The position numbers were made by a program, and so were the translations under genes. Shown in pieces: positions 1 to 10,300 of a stretch of DNA of 64,000 nt. Each line of letters opens with the position of its first letter. Within the stretch, counting starts at the first letter, position 1. Source of the stretch: Stentor roeselii (taxonomy: Eukaryota; Ciliophora; Heterotrichea; Heterotrichida; Stentoridae); NCBI GenBank assembly GCA_006503475.1, contig RSEH01000114.1, forward strand, positions 1 through 64,000. The letters run 5' to 3'. The notes beneath the pieces are model-generated. The model did no database searches. It had not been told where the DNA came from and was given only the letters and a program-made list of their open reading frames with translations.

Positions 1-516
1 GTATGCGGAACATTGAGAGGTGATATTTTTGTTGTTGATTGTTGTGATCTGAAAGTAAGGAGTCGGTATTTCTTTTTTAAATCTCAGATTGTTTTTGTTT
101 GTTTATCAAAAGATTTGAAAAATCTGTGTTTCTCGAGTGGAAATAAATCAAAAATGATTAATTTGAGATCATCTAAAGTTTTATTCGACTTAGAGCAAAG
201 AATAGAATCAGGGAAGTTTTCATCTAATTGTTTTGTGTTTATGGATTCGAATTTTGATGCTTTTGTTTATGATAAGTTTGATAAACTATTGAAAATAGGA
301 TCTGTTTCAGGTTGTCAATTTTATTTTTGTAAGTGTTTGAATTTTTGGTTGATTAAAGATTTATATTCAAGATACAGTTTGATAGATTTAAGGATAAGAA
401 GAATAACTAAAAGTTGTGAAAGTTTGAAAGTACTCAGGAAAAACAAAAGAGATTTGAAAGTCTGCAAAGAATTCTTGATTTTATCATCATTTAGCTTCAA
501 TTTACCTTTTAACTAA
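1..516 (+). CDS. 3' end of a WD-repeat-like hypothetical protein (partial)
   Basis: The frame is open from the left edge of the window to a TAA at 514-516, so this is the C-terminal part (about 171 codons) of a longer gene. One stretch near residues 34-60 has the hydrophobic-Ser-x-Asp ... Lys-x-Asn-Leu-Arg pattern of a degenerate WD40 blade. The rest is rich in Phe, Leu, Lys and Ser with no clear motif. There is no in-frame ATG near the edge that would make it a complete gene. I do not recognise a specific family. Base composition is AT-rich like the decayed tract that follows, so it could also be part of a degenerating gene. Confidence 0.45.
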   Translation, partial: VCGTLRGDIFVVDCCDLKVRSRYFFFKSQIVFVCLSKDLKNLCFSSGNKSKMINLRSSKVLFDLEQRIESGKFSSNCFVFMDSNFDAFVYDKFDKLLKIGSVSGCQFYFCKCLNFWLIKDLYSRYSLIDLRIRRITKSCESLKVLRKNKRDLKVCKEFLILSSFSFNLPFN

Positions 517-2760
517 GAAGATTTATAGAAATTAGTAATAATCAACTTCTCACAAAATTCATCTATTAATTTGAATGATAAACCTATTCAATTTCTCTAA
601 AATCTTTAAGGCATATATTTACTCAAAGGTTCTAAGATCGAATATTATTAGAATTCTTTGATTTTCATTCACAATAAATTACCCTTTCTATATATTTTCC
701 TAATTTTCATAGTTGACTTAGTGTAATTTATTTACTTTTTGAGGAAATATTATTTAATATGAAATTAGGCTCTTCCATTTTTGAGTAACTATAAATTGCT
801 ATTCTCCCTTATTTATATATCCTAGAAATTACAATATTCAAATGAAGTGAGTTAATTATGAATAAAACCATTAATAATCAAGCCATAGCCACTAAATTAA
901 GGTATTTAACCAATATAATACTTTAATGAATTAATCATATGGAATGTTTCATATAATTATTAATACTTGGTGAGTCTGACTATACAATTTTCTGGTTATG
1001 CAAACTATTTTAGAGGTACTATTATATAAAATAAGAATTATAAGTTACTTTATTAAAGATTATGTTGAAAAAGTTGAAGTTTGATATAATATCAAACTTA
1101 ATATGACTTTCTGAACAAGCTTTTATTAGCTATCCTCCCAGCGAAGTACCTTTTAAGCTCGTTCAAAAACTTTTAAGCAGAATTTTCATTCCAAACATAA
1201 GCTCCAAGCCCTACGTATAACTAACGATGAGCATCAGCTATAATATACTCTATAATTGCAGAAGGGTGAAAATTTTTTCACTGACGTGATTTAACTGTTA
1301 GAGGAATATTCTGCTCTTTCAGTGATGCTTGACCTAGAGTATAGGAAGGTAATTTGGATGATTCCAATCAAGAGCTAAAAGAATCAGATTTCTTTGAATA
1401 TTTTTTGATATTTCTTCCTTAATTTTCTTTGGATATTTTAGATTTTCTTATTAGAAATTTTCAGAATTTGGATGTGCTATATCCTAATGATACCGAAATT
1501 CAAAAATAATTTTTTTTCAAGCAAATCTCTAAAAAAGAATCGTCTCGGGGACAATGATTATTTTATTAATAAATATATGAGTTAAATTATCTGAATTATA
1601 TCATTCTATATATTGAAATTTAATTTAATATGCCGATAATTTGTTTAGACTTACTCTCTAATTTATCTGCAAACATTTTTATAAGTTGAAGTTAAGTGTC
1701 ATATGAAAAACAGTAGTTCCTTAGTCTTCTAAATCTCAAAAAATACCAAAGTACATATAAGATTATTATCGTTAAAAAACTTACATGATATTATGGAAGT
1801 TTATAGATTGGTATCAAGTGAGTGGCATATTAGATCAAAATAATGAAGCTATCTGCTTTAATTAACAGAATTGATAGTACTTGATACTTTTTATAACTAA
1901 TTTGAAGTTAGATTATTTATCAAGAAAAAATTTCAACCACTTTCTAGCTTTAGTCTAACGCATGACAAACTTAATACTATAAATGAAGCTGAAATAAATT
2001 AGGAATTCCACAAAGTTTCACAATGACTTAGCAATCTATTAGTATAATTTAATGTTTTAGATAGTAGAAACTCAAGCATATGTTCATATAATCCTTATTT
2101 CAACCCATTATTAGGAATTTAGTAAAAAATATTTGTGATTAGGTTAAAGTTACAAACATTATCGGATTATAGAGACGATATGAGTTTTTTTGTTAAATTT
2201 ATTTAACGAATATTGTATAATACCTTTTAAATTCAACAAAAAATTTTCTTTATTAGTTTAGTTTACTTATGAGCAGAACTTAGGAACTAATAAGAATTGT
2301 GACTGAATTAAAGAGCAATCGAAAAGCTACCCTTTATATATCAGAATTTGAAGAGTGAATGAGTGAATATAATATTCAAGGCAAAATATATTCTATATAA
2401 GTAATTTTATTACTGAAAACAATCAAAAATTTCAATCTATTTTAATCTACTAGAGGATTTAAAGTACTGATATTGCCCAGTTATGAGTTGATTTAGTTCA
2501 CTTTATAGGCTCACAATCAAATTTTCTGGTGAAGTTGATAATATGATAGTACATAGAAAAGTAATAAATTTTAAACAGTAATGAAGCCCAATGACTATAT
2601 GTAAGTTTAATTAATCTATCATTTGAAAATATATATACTGAATCTACTAAAATAAAAATTTAAGCTTATAAATCGATAGGCTAGACAAAAAATTATCCTA
2701 AACGAATATTTATTAACAAAGAAACATTAGTATTCTTTTTGAATTTTAAACAACCGATAA
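517..2760. other. Long gene-free AT-rich tract with decayed coding islands
   Basis: No intact gene is visible, which is unusual in a window where spacers are commonly under 100 bp. Around 1040-1440 and 1440-1550 the plus strand has short stretches with coding-like codon choice (for example about 36 sense codons from roughly 1110 to 1220). They are separated by stops and frame changes, as expected for a decayed gene. The family cannot be recognised. No tRNA, transposon or terminal repeat was seen. Confidence 0.4.
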
Positions 2761-2763
2761 TAA

Positions 2764-4121
2764 AATCGAATTCCAATAAAATAAGATAGTTTATCACTCT
2801 ATACTTATACGAACTTAGTTCAATTCAATTTCCAATATTACTACCATCCTAAAGAAAACCATTTAATTATTTATAAAACTACTCTTCAAAGTAATTATCC
2901 TATTTACTCAGTCAGTTTTATTAATGATGTTTGATTTATCGCCAGTTCATCAAGTGATAATAGTATCATTATATTGAACTTTAATGAAAGAAGAAGAGAA
3001 TCACACTTAAAGGCCATACATTTACGCTAACTCTGTCATGTTCTCAAATGACGGAAAGTTACTCGCCAGTGGTGCAGGAGATAAAAGCATCAAGATATGG
3101 GATAGGAAAAACAGTGAAGAACTTTTTACTTTAAATGGACATTCAGGAGGAGTAAACTTTGTTTCCTTTTCTCCCTGTAACAGGTACCTCATAAGTGCAT
3201 CAGATGATAAAACTATTAAAATATGGAAATTGGATCAACAGAAAGAGGAAGTTGATATCACAGCCTATTCAGATAAAATCGTGCAATTTTCACCTGATGG
3301 GCAATTAACTGCTAGTGAATCAAAAGATTCCACTATTAAAATCTGGAAGATTCAAGATATTGGTGAAAAAGAGATAATTAATGGTCATTCATATTCTAAA
3401 AATGCATCAAAAGATAAGAATATACTGAAAGTTACTGATGGGAACGCAGAAATCTTGAATTTTATCATGATGAAAATTATCAGGCTAATGTTACTTGTGA
3501 TGGAAAAATCACAATTTGGGATTCAAGAGATGTGGAAAAAGTTAATTTTCAAACACCTTCGGATTCAATAAAAACTCTGACGATCTCATCAGATGGGAAC
3601 TACTTTGCCCTAACAACTTCAAATGTAATATTTTTAATTAAGAAATCGATTCCACAAGAAATTTTTAGAACTATAGAGGTTAATTATAAAATTTCTCATG
3701 TTCAGTTCTCAGTAGATACAGAATACTTGCTGATACTTACCCTTTGGGGATTTGAAGTATATAATATCCTTAATGACATGATTTTAGAGTCATTTTCCAT
3801 CATTGAATACAGAGATCTTGATTTAACTCTTGAAAATTTATCAAGAAATATTACTTTTAAACTAATAAAACCTTTAAAATTGAATCTAGTCTAAGTGAAC
3901 TTCTAGAATTCCAAGAAACTGAACAATATATAATTAAAATCTCAAAATATGATATTGGAACCAATAAAAATTACTTTTATCATCAAACAATTTATAACGA
4001 TGATGAGATATCTTATCGATATGTACGAAATTATATAAACCTTAGCCAACTAAGTGCGATTATTAAGCCTCAATATTATAAAGTCTTTGTATCTAGATAT
4101 TGTCATACACCTCTACATTTA
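2764..4121 (+). pseudogene. Broken WD40/ankyrin N-terminal region of a TRP-like channel gene
   Basis: Three successive frames carry WD40 blades and lead into the ion-channel frame that follows. From about 2790 to 3015 one frame reads coding sequence ending in a blade, with an in-frame TGA near 2931. A frame change near 3020 leads into blades at 3038-3400, including typical motifs such as DKSIKIWD and DDKTIKIW. A second change lies near 3430-3480 and a third near 3850-3890. None of these fits a 15- or 16-nt intron (each needs a shift of -1), so they look like small deletions. From 3861 the frame stays open into an ankyrin-like TPLHL motif and on into the channel. Reading: a host gene of the WD40-ankyrin-channel type whose N-terminal half has decayed. 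Sequencing error is the main alternative. Confidence 0.6.
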
Positions 4122-5732
4122 ATGTCATATAATGGAGAAGAAGAAATATTAAAGCGCATCCTTTTGCCAAGTCAAGAAGTAAAATTTTCTTGCGATTCTT
4201 TCGGAAAATCACCGATTTTTTATGCGATTAAAAGAATGCATTTGAAGTCCGCCCAGGTTTTCTTAAAATATTTTATTGAATGCAATTTGAGTAATGATAT
4301 TCTTTTCATAAACCTATCAAAATTTGAGAATGATTTTCTATTGATTATTCAATCATCTTTTAAAGAACTACCAGCTTTTTTAAATAAGCTTTCTTTTCAA
4401 AATGATTATGAAATGATTCAGGAAAGGAAAGATTTACCTATTCAGCATTTAAAGAATAATAATGTGCCTAACTTTTTAGATTTTCCTCCTGTATCTGCTT
4501 TTAATCAAAAATTAATGCCTGCAATCATAAGGCGATATTGTGTCTCACTGTGGATTGAATCATACTCAGTAGAAAATATTGAAATGCTTGAAATCATCAG
4601 TTCTTGTCTCAATACGAAGATATTTGAAACAAGAATTATAAAAAATATTATAGACTTTAACTGGAATGAAGTGTTAATATGGTTGCAACTTTATTCGGGA
4701 TTAACTTTTTTAAATATTTTACTGTTCACGTTGATATTAGTATATGGAAGAGATGAATTATATTTACTTATAGCTTTTCTGATTTGCAATATAATATTTG
4801 TGTTCTGGGAACTACTTCAGATATATTCATTAGGGTCGAAATATTTTAAAGAGATTTGGAATTTTATAGACATCTTAATGATTTTAATTATAATATATTG
4901 GTTTCTTGCTGGATTTTTGGAAATCGATTCAATATACGAACAATACGCCTTAGCTTTAATAATAACTATCAGAGGTTTTTCAGCTTTCAGAATAATAGAT
5001 GGTACCAGGTATTACACAAGATTAGTAGTTTCAGCATTAAACAGCATAAAATACTTTTTGACCATTTTTTTCTACTCTGTTCTATTTTTTTCAATACTTC
5101 TCTTTATTGCTCAAGGAAATGGAGAAGGGTTATCAAGTTTTGCAGATATTTGGGAAAAAACATGGACTCTGAATTTTACTGGAGAATATGAAAAAGTTAA
5201 TTCAGAAATCTTTTATATAACTGTTGTTTTCGCAACTATTTTAAATGTTATATTAATGCTCAACTTACTAATTTCGATACTTGGTGATACCTATGATTAT
5301 TTTATGATTGAAAAACAGATTTATGATTATAAAGAAAAAATTGAAGCTGCAATTGAAATTCAAAAGACTCTATTTTGGAAAGCTAAAAGTGGAAAAAGAA
5401 AATATTTTCATATACTCACATTGGCTTTTGAAAGTAATGAAGAAGAGCAAGGTGATGATTGGCAAGGAAAATTGGTTTACTCAGAAAAGAGACAAGATAA
5501 GAGACTTGAAGAACTGAATAATAATACTGCAAATTTAAAAATAGAAATTGAGAAAAAGATTGAAAATAAAATTTCTGGAGTTGAAAATTACATTGACAAA
5601 AAACTAGACAGAGTAGAAAATAAAATTGAAAAAAAGATAGATGGAGTAGAGAATAAGATTATAAATGTTGAAAACAAGATTGGAAATCTAGAAGAAAAAA
5701 TTGGTGCGATTTTAGAATATATTAAAAAATAA
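4122..5732 (+). CDS. TRP/polycystin-like cation channel, C-terminal part
   Basis: The frame is open from 3861 and its first ATG is at 4122, giving 536 residues. Residues 1-60 look like ankyrin-type repeats. Residues about 185-425 hold six hydrophobic segments with a TRP-like layout: a re-entrant pore region after the fifth segment, and a sixth segment containing LNLLISILGDTYDYF, close to the S6 of TRPV and polycystin channels. The last 90 residues form a charged coiled coil with repeated VENKI/EKKI units, probably for multimerisation. Expected role: non-selective cation channel in a membrane. Upstream WD40 sequence in other frames suggests this is the surviving part of a larger damaged gene, so it may itself be non-functional. 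Confidence 0.65.
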   Translation: MSYNGEEEILKRILLPSQEVKFSCDSFGKSPIFYAIKRMHLKSAQVFLKYFIECNLSNDILFINLSKFENDFLLIIQSSFKELPAFLNKLSFQNDYEMIQERKDLPIQHLKNNNVPNFLDFPPVSAFNQKLMPAIIRRYCVSLWIESYSVENIEMLEIISSCLNTKIFETRIIKNIIDFNWNEVLIWLQLYSGLTFLNILLFTLILVYGRDELYLLIAFLICNIIFVFWELLQIYSLGSKYFKEIWNFIDILMILIIIYWFLAGFLEIDSIYEQYALALIITIRGFSAFRIIDGTRYYTRLVVSALNSIKYFLTIFFYSVLFFSILLFIAQGNGEGLSSFADIWEKTWTLNFTGEYEKVNSEIFYITVVFATILNVILMLNLLISILGDTYDYFMIEKQIYDYKEKIEAAIEIQKTLFWKAKSGKRKYFHILTLAFESNEEEQGDDWQGKLVYSEKRQDKRLEELNNNTANLKIEIEKKIENKISGVENYIDKKLDRVENKIEKKIDGVENKIINVENKIGNLEEKIGAILEYIKK

Positions 5733-5818
5733 TAGTTTAGGTTATCTTATCTTTTGAATGACTCTTATAAATTAATAAATTGAGATTAATCGAAGTTCTT
5801 CTAGTAAGCTATTTTTTA

Positions 5819-6202
5819 ATGCTATTTAAAGCTTTTATATATTCTATAATTATTAAAGTTCAACTAAGAAATAACTTTGGTAAACTTCAAACTCAATATA
5901 GACATAATATAATGGAACGAACTCTTAAAGAAGGTCATCTAGAAAATCAGGATAAAATTAACACACTTCAAAGTAATTTAAAGAATTTAGAGTTAAAGCT
6001 GAAAATTAAATCAGAAAAATTGAAAGAACTTGGAAACAGAAGAAGATTATTACTTGAAAGAAATGATTCAATTTTACAATCAGATCCTACAAAGAAAAAC
6101 GGCACCAATTCCAAAGAATTCATGATGAATACCGAAGAAGCACACCTTTGTAATATAAAAGAAATCGAAATTCGCCAAAAAATAGAATCTCTTATGAAAT
6201 GA
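5819..6202 (+). CDS. Small coiled-coil ORF, doubtful
   Basis: An ATG at 5819 opens about 127 codons ending in TGA. The first 20 residues are hydrophobic. The middle (about residues 30-75) is a Leu/Lys/Glu-rich coiled coil. The frame is open upstream of the ATG to about 5767, and after the TGA it continues open for another 30 codons. It lies directly behind the damaged channel gene in an AT-rich area. It could be a remnant of a decayed gene rather than a real one. No family is recognised. Confidence 0.25.
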   Translation: MLFKAFIYSIIIKVQLRNNFGKLQTQYRHNIMERTLKEGHLENQDKINTLQSNLKNLELKLKIKSEKLKELGNRRRLLLERNDSILQSDPTKKNGTNSKEFMMNTEEAHLCNIKEIEIRQKIESLMK

Positions 6203-6415
6203 TTCAAGAAATATCTAAAAATTCAATCTATCTTCGAGAAGGTATATTTGAAGATGATCATACAAAAGGAAACTTTGAATAAAAACAATAGTAAGAATTA
6301 AAATATAAGATTATCATCGATTTAAAGAGTGAATTTTATGTTAATATACTTTTAAACCCACAGATTTATTATCTATAAGGCTAAGTTATTAGACCCAAAA
6401 GTAAAATTCTTATAA

Positions 6416-8452
6416 ATGGAGTGCGAGAACTGTTATTCCTATCCTAATTTTCACTGTTTCTATGAAAATATTGATGTTTGCACAGTTCACATAGGAGAAC
6501 ACATGCTTTCAAATCATCCTTATGAAAAGCTAGAAATGTTTCCCTGCTGCAATGAAGAACTTAAAAAGAAACTAGACACCATGATTTACGAATTAAGAAA
6601 TCTCGAGATATTTATCATCAGCGAAACATCTAACCTAATTCAAACAATTGAAGAAAATTCCAGATTTCTCTTAATTCAAATAAATCATCTGATCGCTCAT
6701 TACCAAAGACAAAAAAATTTAAAATCATTATCTCGACCTCAACTTGAAAAAATCGAATCAATCTCCGACATAGTATTTAAAATAAATCAATTTACCTTCA
6801 GTGATTTACAAGAAGCAGTAAAACTTAAATACTTCAAAATCTCCAAAGAAACAGAACTTTATGAAAAATCAAGAAAAAGAAGGTTTCTTGAAAGATTTAA
6901 TGGAGGATTTAAGTGTCTCGCTCTTACAAGTGATGGACAGACTTTAATAACCGGTTCTCAAGACACATCAGTAAGACTTTGGGACCTTAACAGCAAGTCT
7001 CAAGTTGCATGCCTTCTTCAACATAATGCTGATGTCTTGTGTTTAAGCATCACGAGTACAAATCAATTGGTAGCCTCTGGGTCTATTGATAAGACTATCG
7101 TAGTCTGGGATATTTACGGTAAAAATTTTTTGAAAGTTCTTAGAGGACACTCAGAAGCTGTTAATATTGTTAACTTTAACAGTAACTCGGATTTGATTGT
7201 ATCTGGAAGTAGTTCAAATGAAATATTTTTGTGGAATGTGCAGTCTGGAGAGATTATTAATAAATGTTATACTGGAGGGATTGTGAGATGTGGGTTGATT
7301 TATGAGGATTTGTTTTTTGCAGGGATTAATAATTTCTTTGAGATCTGGGAATTAAAATCTCTAAAAAGAATCTCTCGACTAAAAGCCCATAAATCTCTAA
7401 TCAGATCAATCGCAGTATCAATAACACATAAGCTTCTAATTACTTGTTCAAACGATACACTTATTAAAGCAAGAAATATCGGTTCTTTAAAATTATATTC
7501 AAAATTTACAGGTCACACGAAAAAGGTGACATCAGTCACGGTATTTAATTCTCTCATCATTTCAGCTTCTGAAGACAAGTCGATTATCATATGGAACATT
7601 GACCTGAAAAAAGAAATTCACAGATTTTCTTATCATGAAGATCACATATACGGAGTAATCGCCTTTAATGACTTAATCTTCTCCGCTTCCAGAGATTCCA
7701 GAATAGGCATAAGTAGAATATCTTCTCAATCTTTAGAAACTTTTATGAATTTGCAAAGATTTCAAACACCTTCAGAAGTCTTTAAAAACGATTTCATTGC
7801 CTTTGGCAGTCTTAATGATGTGATTCTTTTTAACTTCAGTTCGATTAATGAGGTTGTGACTTTAAAAGGCCATTCAGGGCAAGTTAAAGCAGTTTGTATC
7901 TCTTCCGATATGAATTTAATGCTAAGTTCATCGAGTGGATCGAAAGATAACCTGATTATTTGGGACCTTAGGTCCAAATCTCTAAAAAGTTTTTTAAGAG
8001 GACATGAAAATAAAGTACTTTGCCTCGATATTTCAAAAAACGAGAAATTTGCAGTATCAGGAGATAGTATTGGAAAAGTTATTCTTTGGGATCTTGTTGA
8101 AATTAAAAAAGAATTCATTTTTGAAGGGCATTCTGGAGTTGTTTACTCTGTTAAATTTTCAGGAAATTTTAGGTACTTTGCTTCTGGAGGGAATGATAAA
8201 GGGCTTCTTTTATGGGATTTATTTGAAAAGGTTTGTGTTCGTTCTTTTGAGGGACATAAGCAAACAATTTGCAAGATATTCAGCACTGATGATGATAAGT
8301 ATTTTGTTTCGGCTGATAAGTTTGATGGGATTAAGGTCTGGAATATAGGGCTTCAAATTTTAGAATTTTCATTTAGGGATTTGAGTGAAGCAAAAGGCTG
8401 GATCCAAAATTATAGATACCTTAAGGAAGGATTAACTCGATATTTATTTTAG
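6416..8452 (+). CDS. B-box-like zinc finger and 12-blade WD40 protein
   Basis: The 678-residue protein starts with a Cys/His-rich B-box-like finger (residues 1-45: CENC, then CxVHxxEH). A coiled-coil segment follows (about 46-150), as in TRIM proteins, then twelve WD40 blades to the C-terminus. Good blade motifs include DTSVRLWDL, DKTIVVWDI, DKSIIIWNI and GKVILWDL; blades 4, 5, 7 and 8 are degenerate. Twelve blades fit two propellers of six or seven blades. The layout suggests a scaffold, possibly an adaptor for ubiquitin signalling, although no RING is present. The ATG at 6416 is the first in frame and the stop is TAG. The next gene on the same strand has a similar B-box-like N-terminus, so the two may share an origin for that domain. 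Confidence 0.8.
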   Translation: MECENCYSYPNFHCFYENIDVCTVHIGEHMLSNHPYEKLEMFPCCNEELKKKLDTMIYELRNLEIFIISETSNLIQTIEENSRFLLIQINHLIAHYQRQKNLKSLSRPQLEKIESISDIVFKINQFTFSDLQEAVKLKYFKISKETELYEKSRKRRFLERFNGGFKCLALTSDGQTLITGSQDTSVRLWDLNSKSQVACLLQHNADVLCLSITSTNQLVASGSIDKTIVVWDIYGKNFLKVLRGHSEAVNIVNFNSNSDLIVSGSSSNEIFLWNVQSGEIINKCYTGGIVRCGLIYEDLFFAGINNFFEIWELKSLKRISRLKAHKSLIRSIAVSITHKLLITCSNDTLIKARNIGSLKLYSKFTGHTKKVTSVTVFNSLIISASEDKSIIIWNIDLKKEIHRFSYHEDHIYGVIAFNDLIFSASRDSRIGISRISSQSLETFMNLQRFQTPSEVFKNDFIAFGSLNDVILFNFSSINEVVTLKGHSGQVKAVCISSDMNLMLSSSSGSKDNLIIWDLRSKSLKSFLRGHENKVLCLDISKNEKFAVSGDSIGKVILWDLVEIKKEFIFEGHSGVVYSVKFSGNFRYFASGGNDKGLLLWDLFEKVCVRSFEGHKQTICKIFSTDDDKYFVSADKFDGIKVWNIGLQILEFSFRDLSEAKGWIQNYRYLKEGLTRYLF

Positions 8453-8639
8453 TTAAGATTTAGATTATTTTATCAGGCTTCTTATAATAAATGTTTTCTT
8501 AGTTTCTTTATACATATTCTTTGAAAATGATAAGAACAATTCATTGCACTAATGAATATTTTTTTCAGTTCTTTAATTATTCAAATCATCCAAAATATCC
8601 TATTACTATTTATATTTGACTGGAATACTTATATTAACT

Positions 8640-9608
8640 ATGGCAGAGTACATCATCTGTTCTTGTGGACAAATCTCCGAGTTTATGTGTAAAAGCTGTC
8701 CAAACGTCATTTGTTTTTGTGTTGTTCATATGGTATCTCATTTGAAAGAAACCGCTCATCCTGTTCAGCCAATCGATCAAGTATATATTCAAGAATATCT
8801 GAAAAAATTAGCGAAAATCCAGATCCAAACCACAATAAAAGAAATAATCATAAATACAGAGATTCTAATCAGTGATATCATAAGTATATCTAACACTTTC
8901 ATCAAACAACTCAACGAAATGAATTTAAATTATATCACTTCAGACCATCTGAAATTCATCAGATTTCAAAGAGAAAAAATTACTCAAATTTCAAAAGAGG
9001 CTAGAGTTATCATTGAAGAACTGAAAAATCCAAAAGCTGATAAAACATTTAATCATAACAAAAATAATTCAAGTTTTAATCACAAACAACCATCAAACTG
9101 TGAAAATTTCGATTATTCTTATCGGTCAGGGTTCTCAACTATTGAACCCTCTTCTCACAACGAAAAACCTACTCATATTCTTCGTTCGTATTCCACTGTT
9201 CATGATTATCAGTCTTCCACAGTAATTTCTTCAGAATCAAATCCACCATTACTTCCTCGTCCACCATCACACTCTACTCTTTCATTGTTGCATCCGAGTA
9301 ATGGCACTTATGTTGATGTGGTGAATCCTACTGTTCCAGTTGATACTTATAGTAACTTATTGGCATTTCCACATTCATCATTTAATGTTAAATCAAATGA
9401 ATCTTCTCAAAATTTATACCTTGATGATAGAATCAAAATGAATTCATCTGTACCCAAAGACTTAAAAGGATCAGAGGGGTTAAAGGCTCCTCGATTATTG
9501 AATAAAAAAGATCCTATTTTCAATGATGTAGGCAATAAGCATCCTCATGATAGCTACGATTTTGAAGACGAAAGAAAGTGTGGTGGAAATAAGTGCTTCA
9601 TTTTTTAG
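8640..9608 (+). CDS. B-box-like protein with C-terminal CaaX box
   Basis: The first ATG in frame is at 8640, giving 322 residues. Residues 1-45 contain paired Cys and His (CSCG, CKSC, CFC, H-x3-H) resembling a B-box. A helical coiled-coil stretch follows to about residue 135. The remaining half is Ser/Pro/Asn-rich and probably disordered. The protein ends in CFIF, a Cys-aliphatic-aliphatic-X box; Phe at X is typical of geranylgeranyl transferase I substrates. Inference: a membrane-tethered adaptor. It lies behind the B-box WD40 gene on the same strand with a 187-bp gap. The N-terminal similarity of the two supports a related role, but no enzyme activity is visible. Confidence 0.65.
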   Translation: MAEYIICSCGQISEFMCKSCPNVICFCVVHMVSHLKETAHPVQPIDQVYIQEYLKKLAKIQIQTTIKEIIINTEILISDIISISNTFIKQLNEMNLNYITSDHLKFIRFQREKITQISKEARVIIEELKNPKADKTFNHNKNNSSFNHKQPSNCENFDYSYRSGFSTIEPSSHNEKPTHILRSYSTVHDYQSSTVISSESNPPLLPRPPSHSTLSLLHPSNGTYVDVVNPTVPVDTYSNLLAFPHSSFNVKSNESSQNLYLDDRIKMNSSVPKDLKGSEGLKAPRLLNKKDPIFNDVGNKHPHDSYDFEDERKCGGNKCFIF

Positions 9609-10300
9609 TTAGGTTTTAAGTTAGATTATATTTTATATACTTGTTAATTTGATGTTGGTTTATATCTCAAATCTGATTAAATTCCTAGCATAACTTTTAT
9701 TTACTTAAATAGTATGGACTATATAGTTTTTATTAATCTTAAACCCTTGATATTTTTATATCGAGATAGTAGCAAACACTAATAGTTCTGTTGGACTTTA
9801 AGGTTACATTGATTAGGCTTAAATAATGGATTGATTAAAATTTTTTCTGTAAAAGTTATCAACTTAGATTAGTAGATTAGATACAATTGAAGATGCTTTA
9901 ATAATCTTAATTTTTCAACATTTTCTTAACTTTATTTTCAATACCTAAGTCAAACCAAAATACAATTAAAAAGTATCAACATAAAAGGAAAACAATAAAA
10001 ACGAAATCTATAAATGAGAACAATAAACAAAAAGAGAAGAAGGAGAACTAGAATAATCTTATATAAATATTACAGCGTGCATCAAAATTAAGAGTATAGT
10101 TGATCAATTAACTTTAATTGCTGAACCAATATTCTGATTAAACCTCACTCAATTCCTTTTCATAAGATTATTAACCTTTCTCATAATTATTTATTTAAAG
10201 AGTAAGATAAACCTCCTTATATAAAAAATTCAGAAAATCCATCACGAGCAGAATCAATAATTCATCAATCTAATATCTCCTATCTTCCATCAATCTGTAA
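9609..10300. other. Gene-free AT-rich spacer
   Basis: About 690 bp with stops in all frames and long A and T runs. I see no coding island, tRNA or repeat. It presumably contains the 3' end of the B-box gene transcript and the promoter of the RING gene that starts at 10301. Confidence 0.5.

Noticed and set aside
2900-3020. Possible use of TGA as Trp, because an in-frame TGA near 2931 lies within an otherwise readable WD40 blade and other TGA codons occur in the decayed tract.
   Set aside because: TauE copy 1 ends with TGA exactly where its paralogue ends with TAG, Trp in conserved domains is always TGG, and the area has other lesions. A nonsense mutation explains it.
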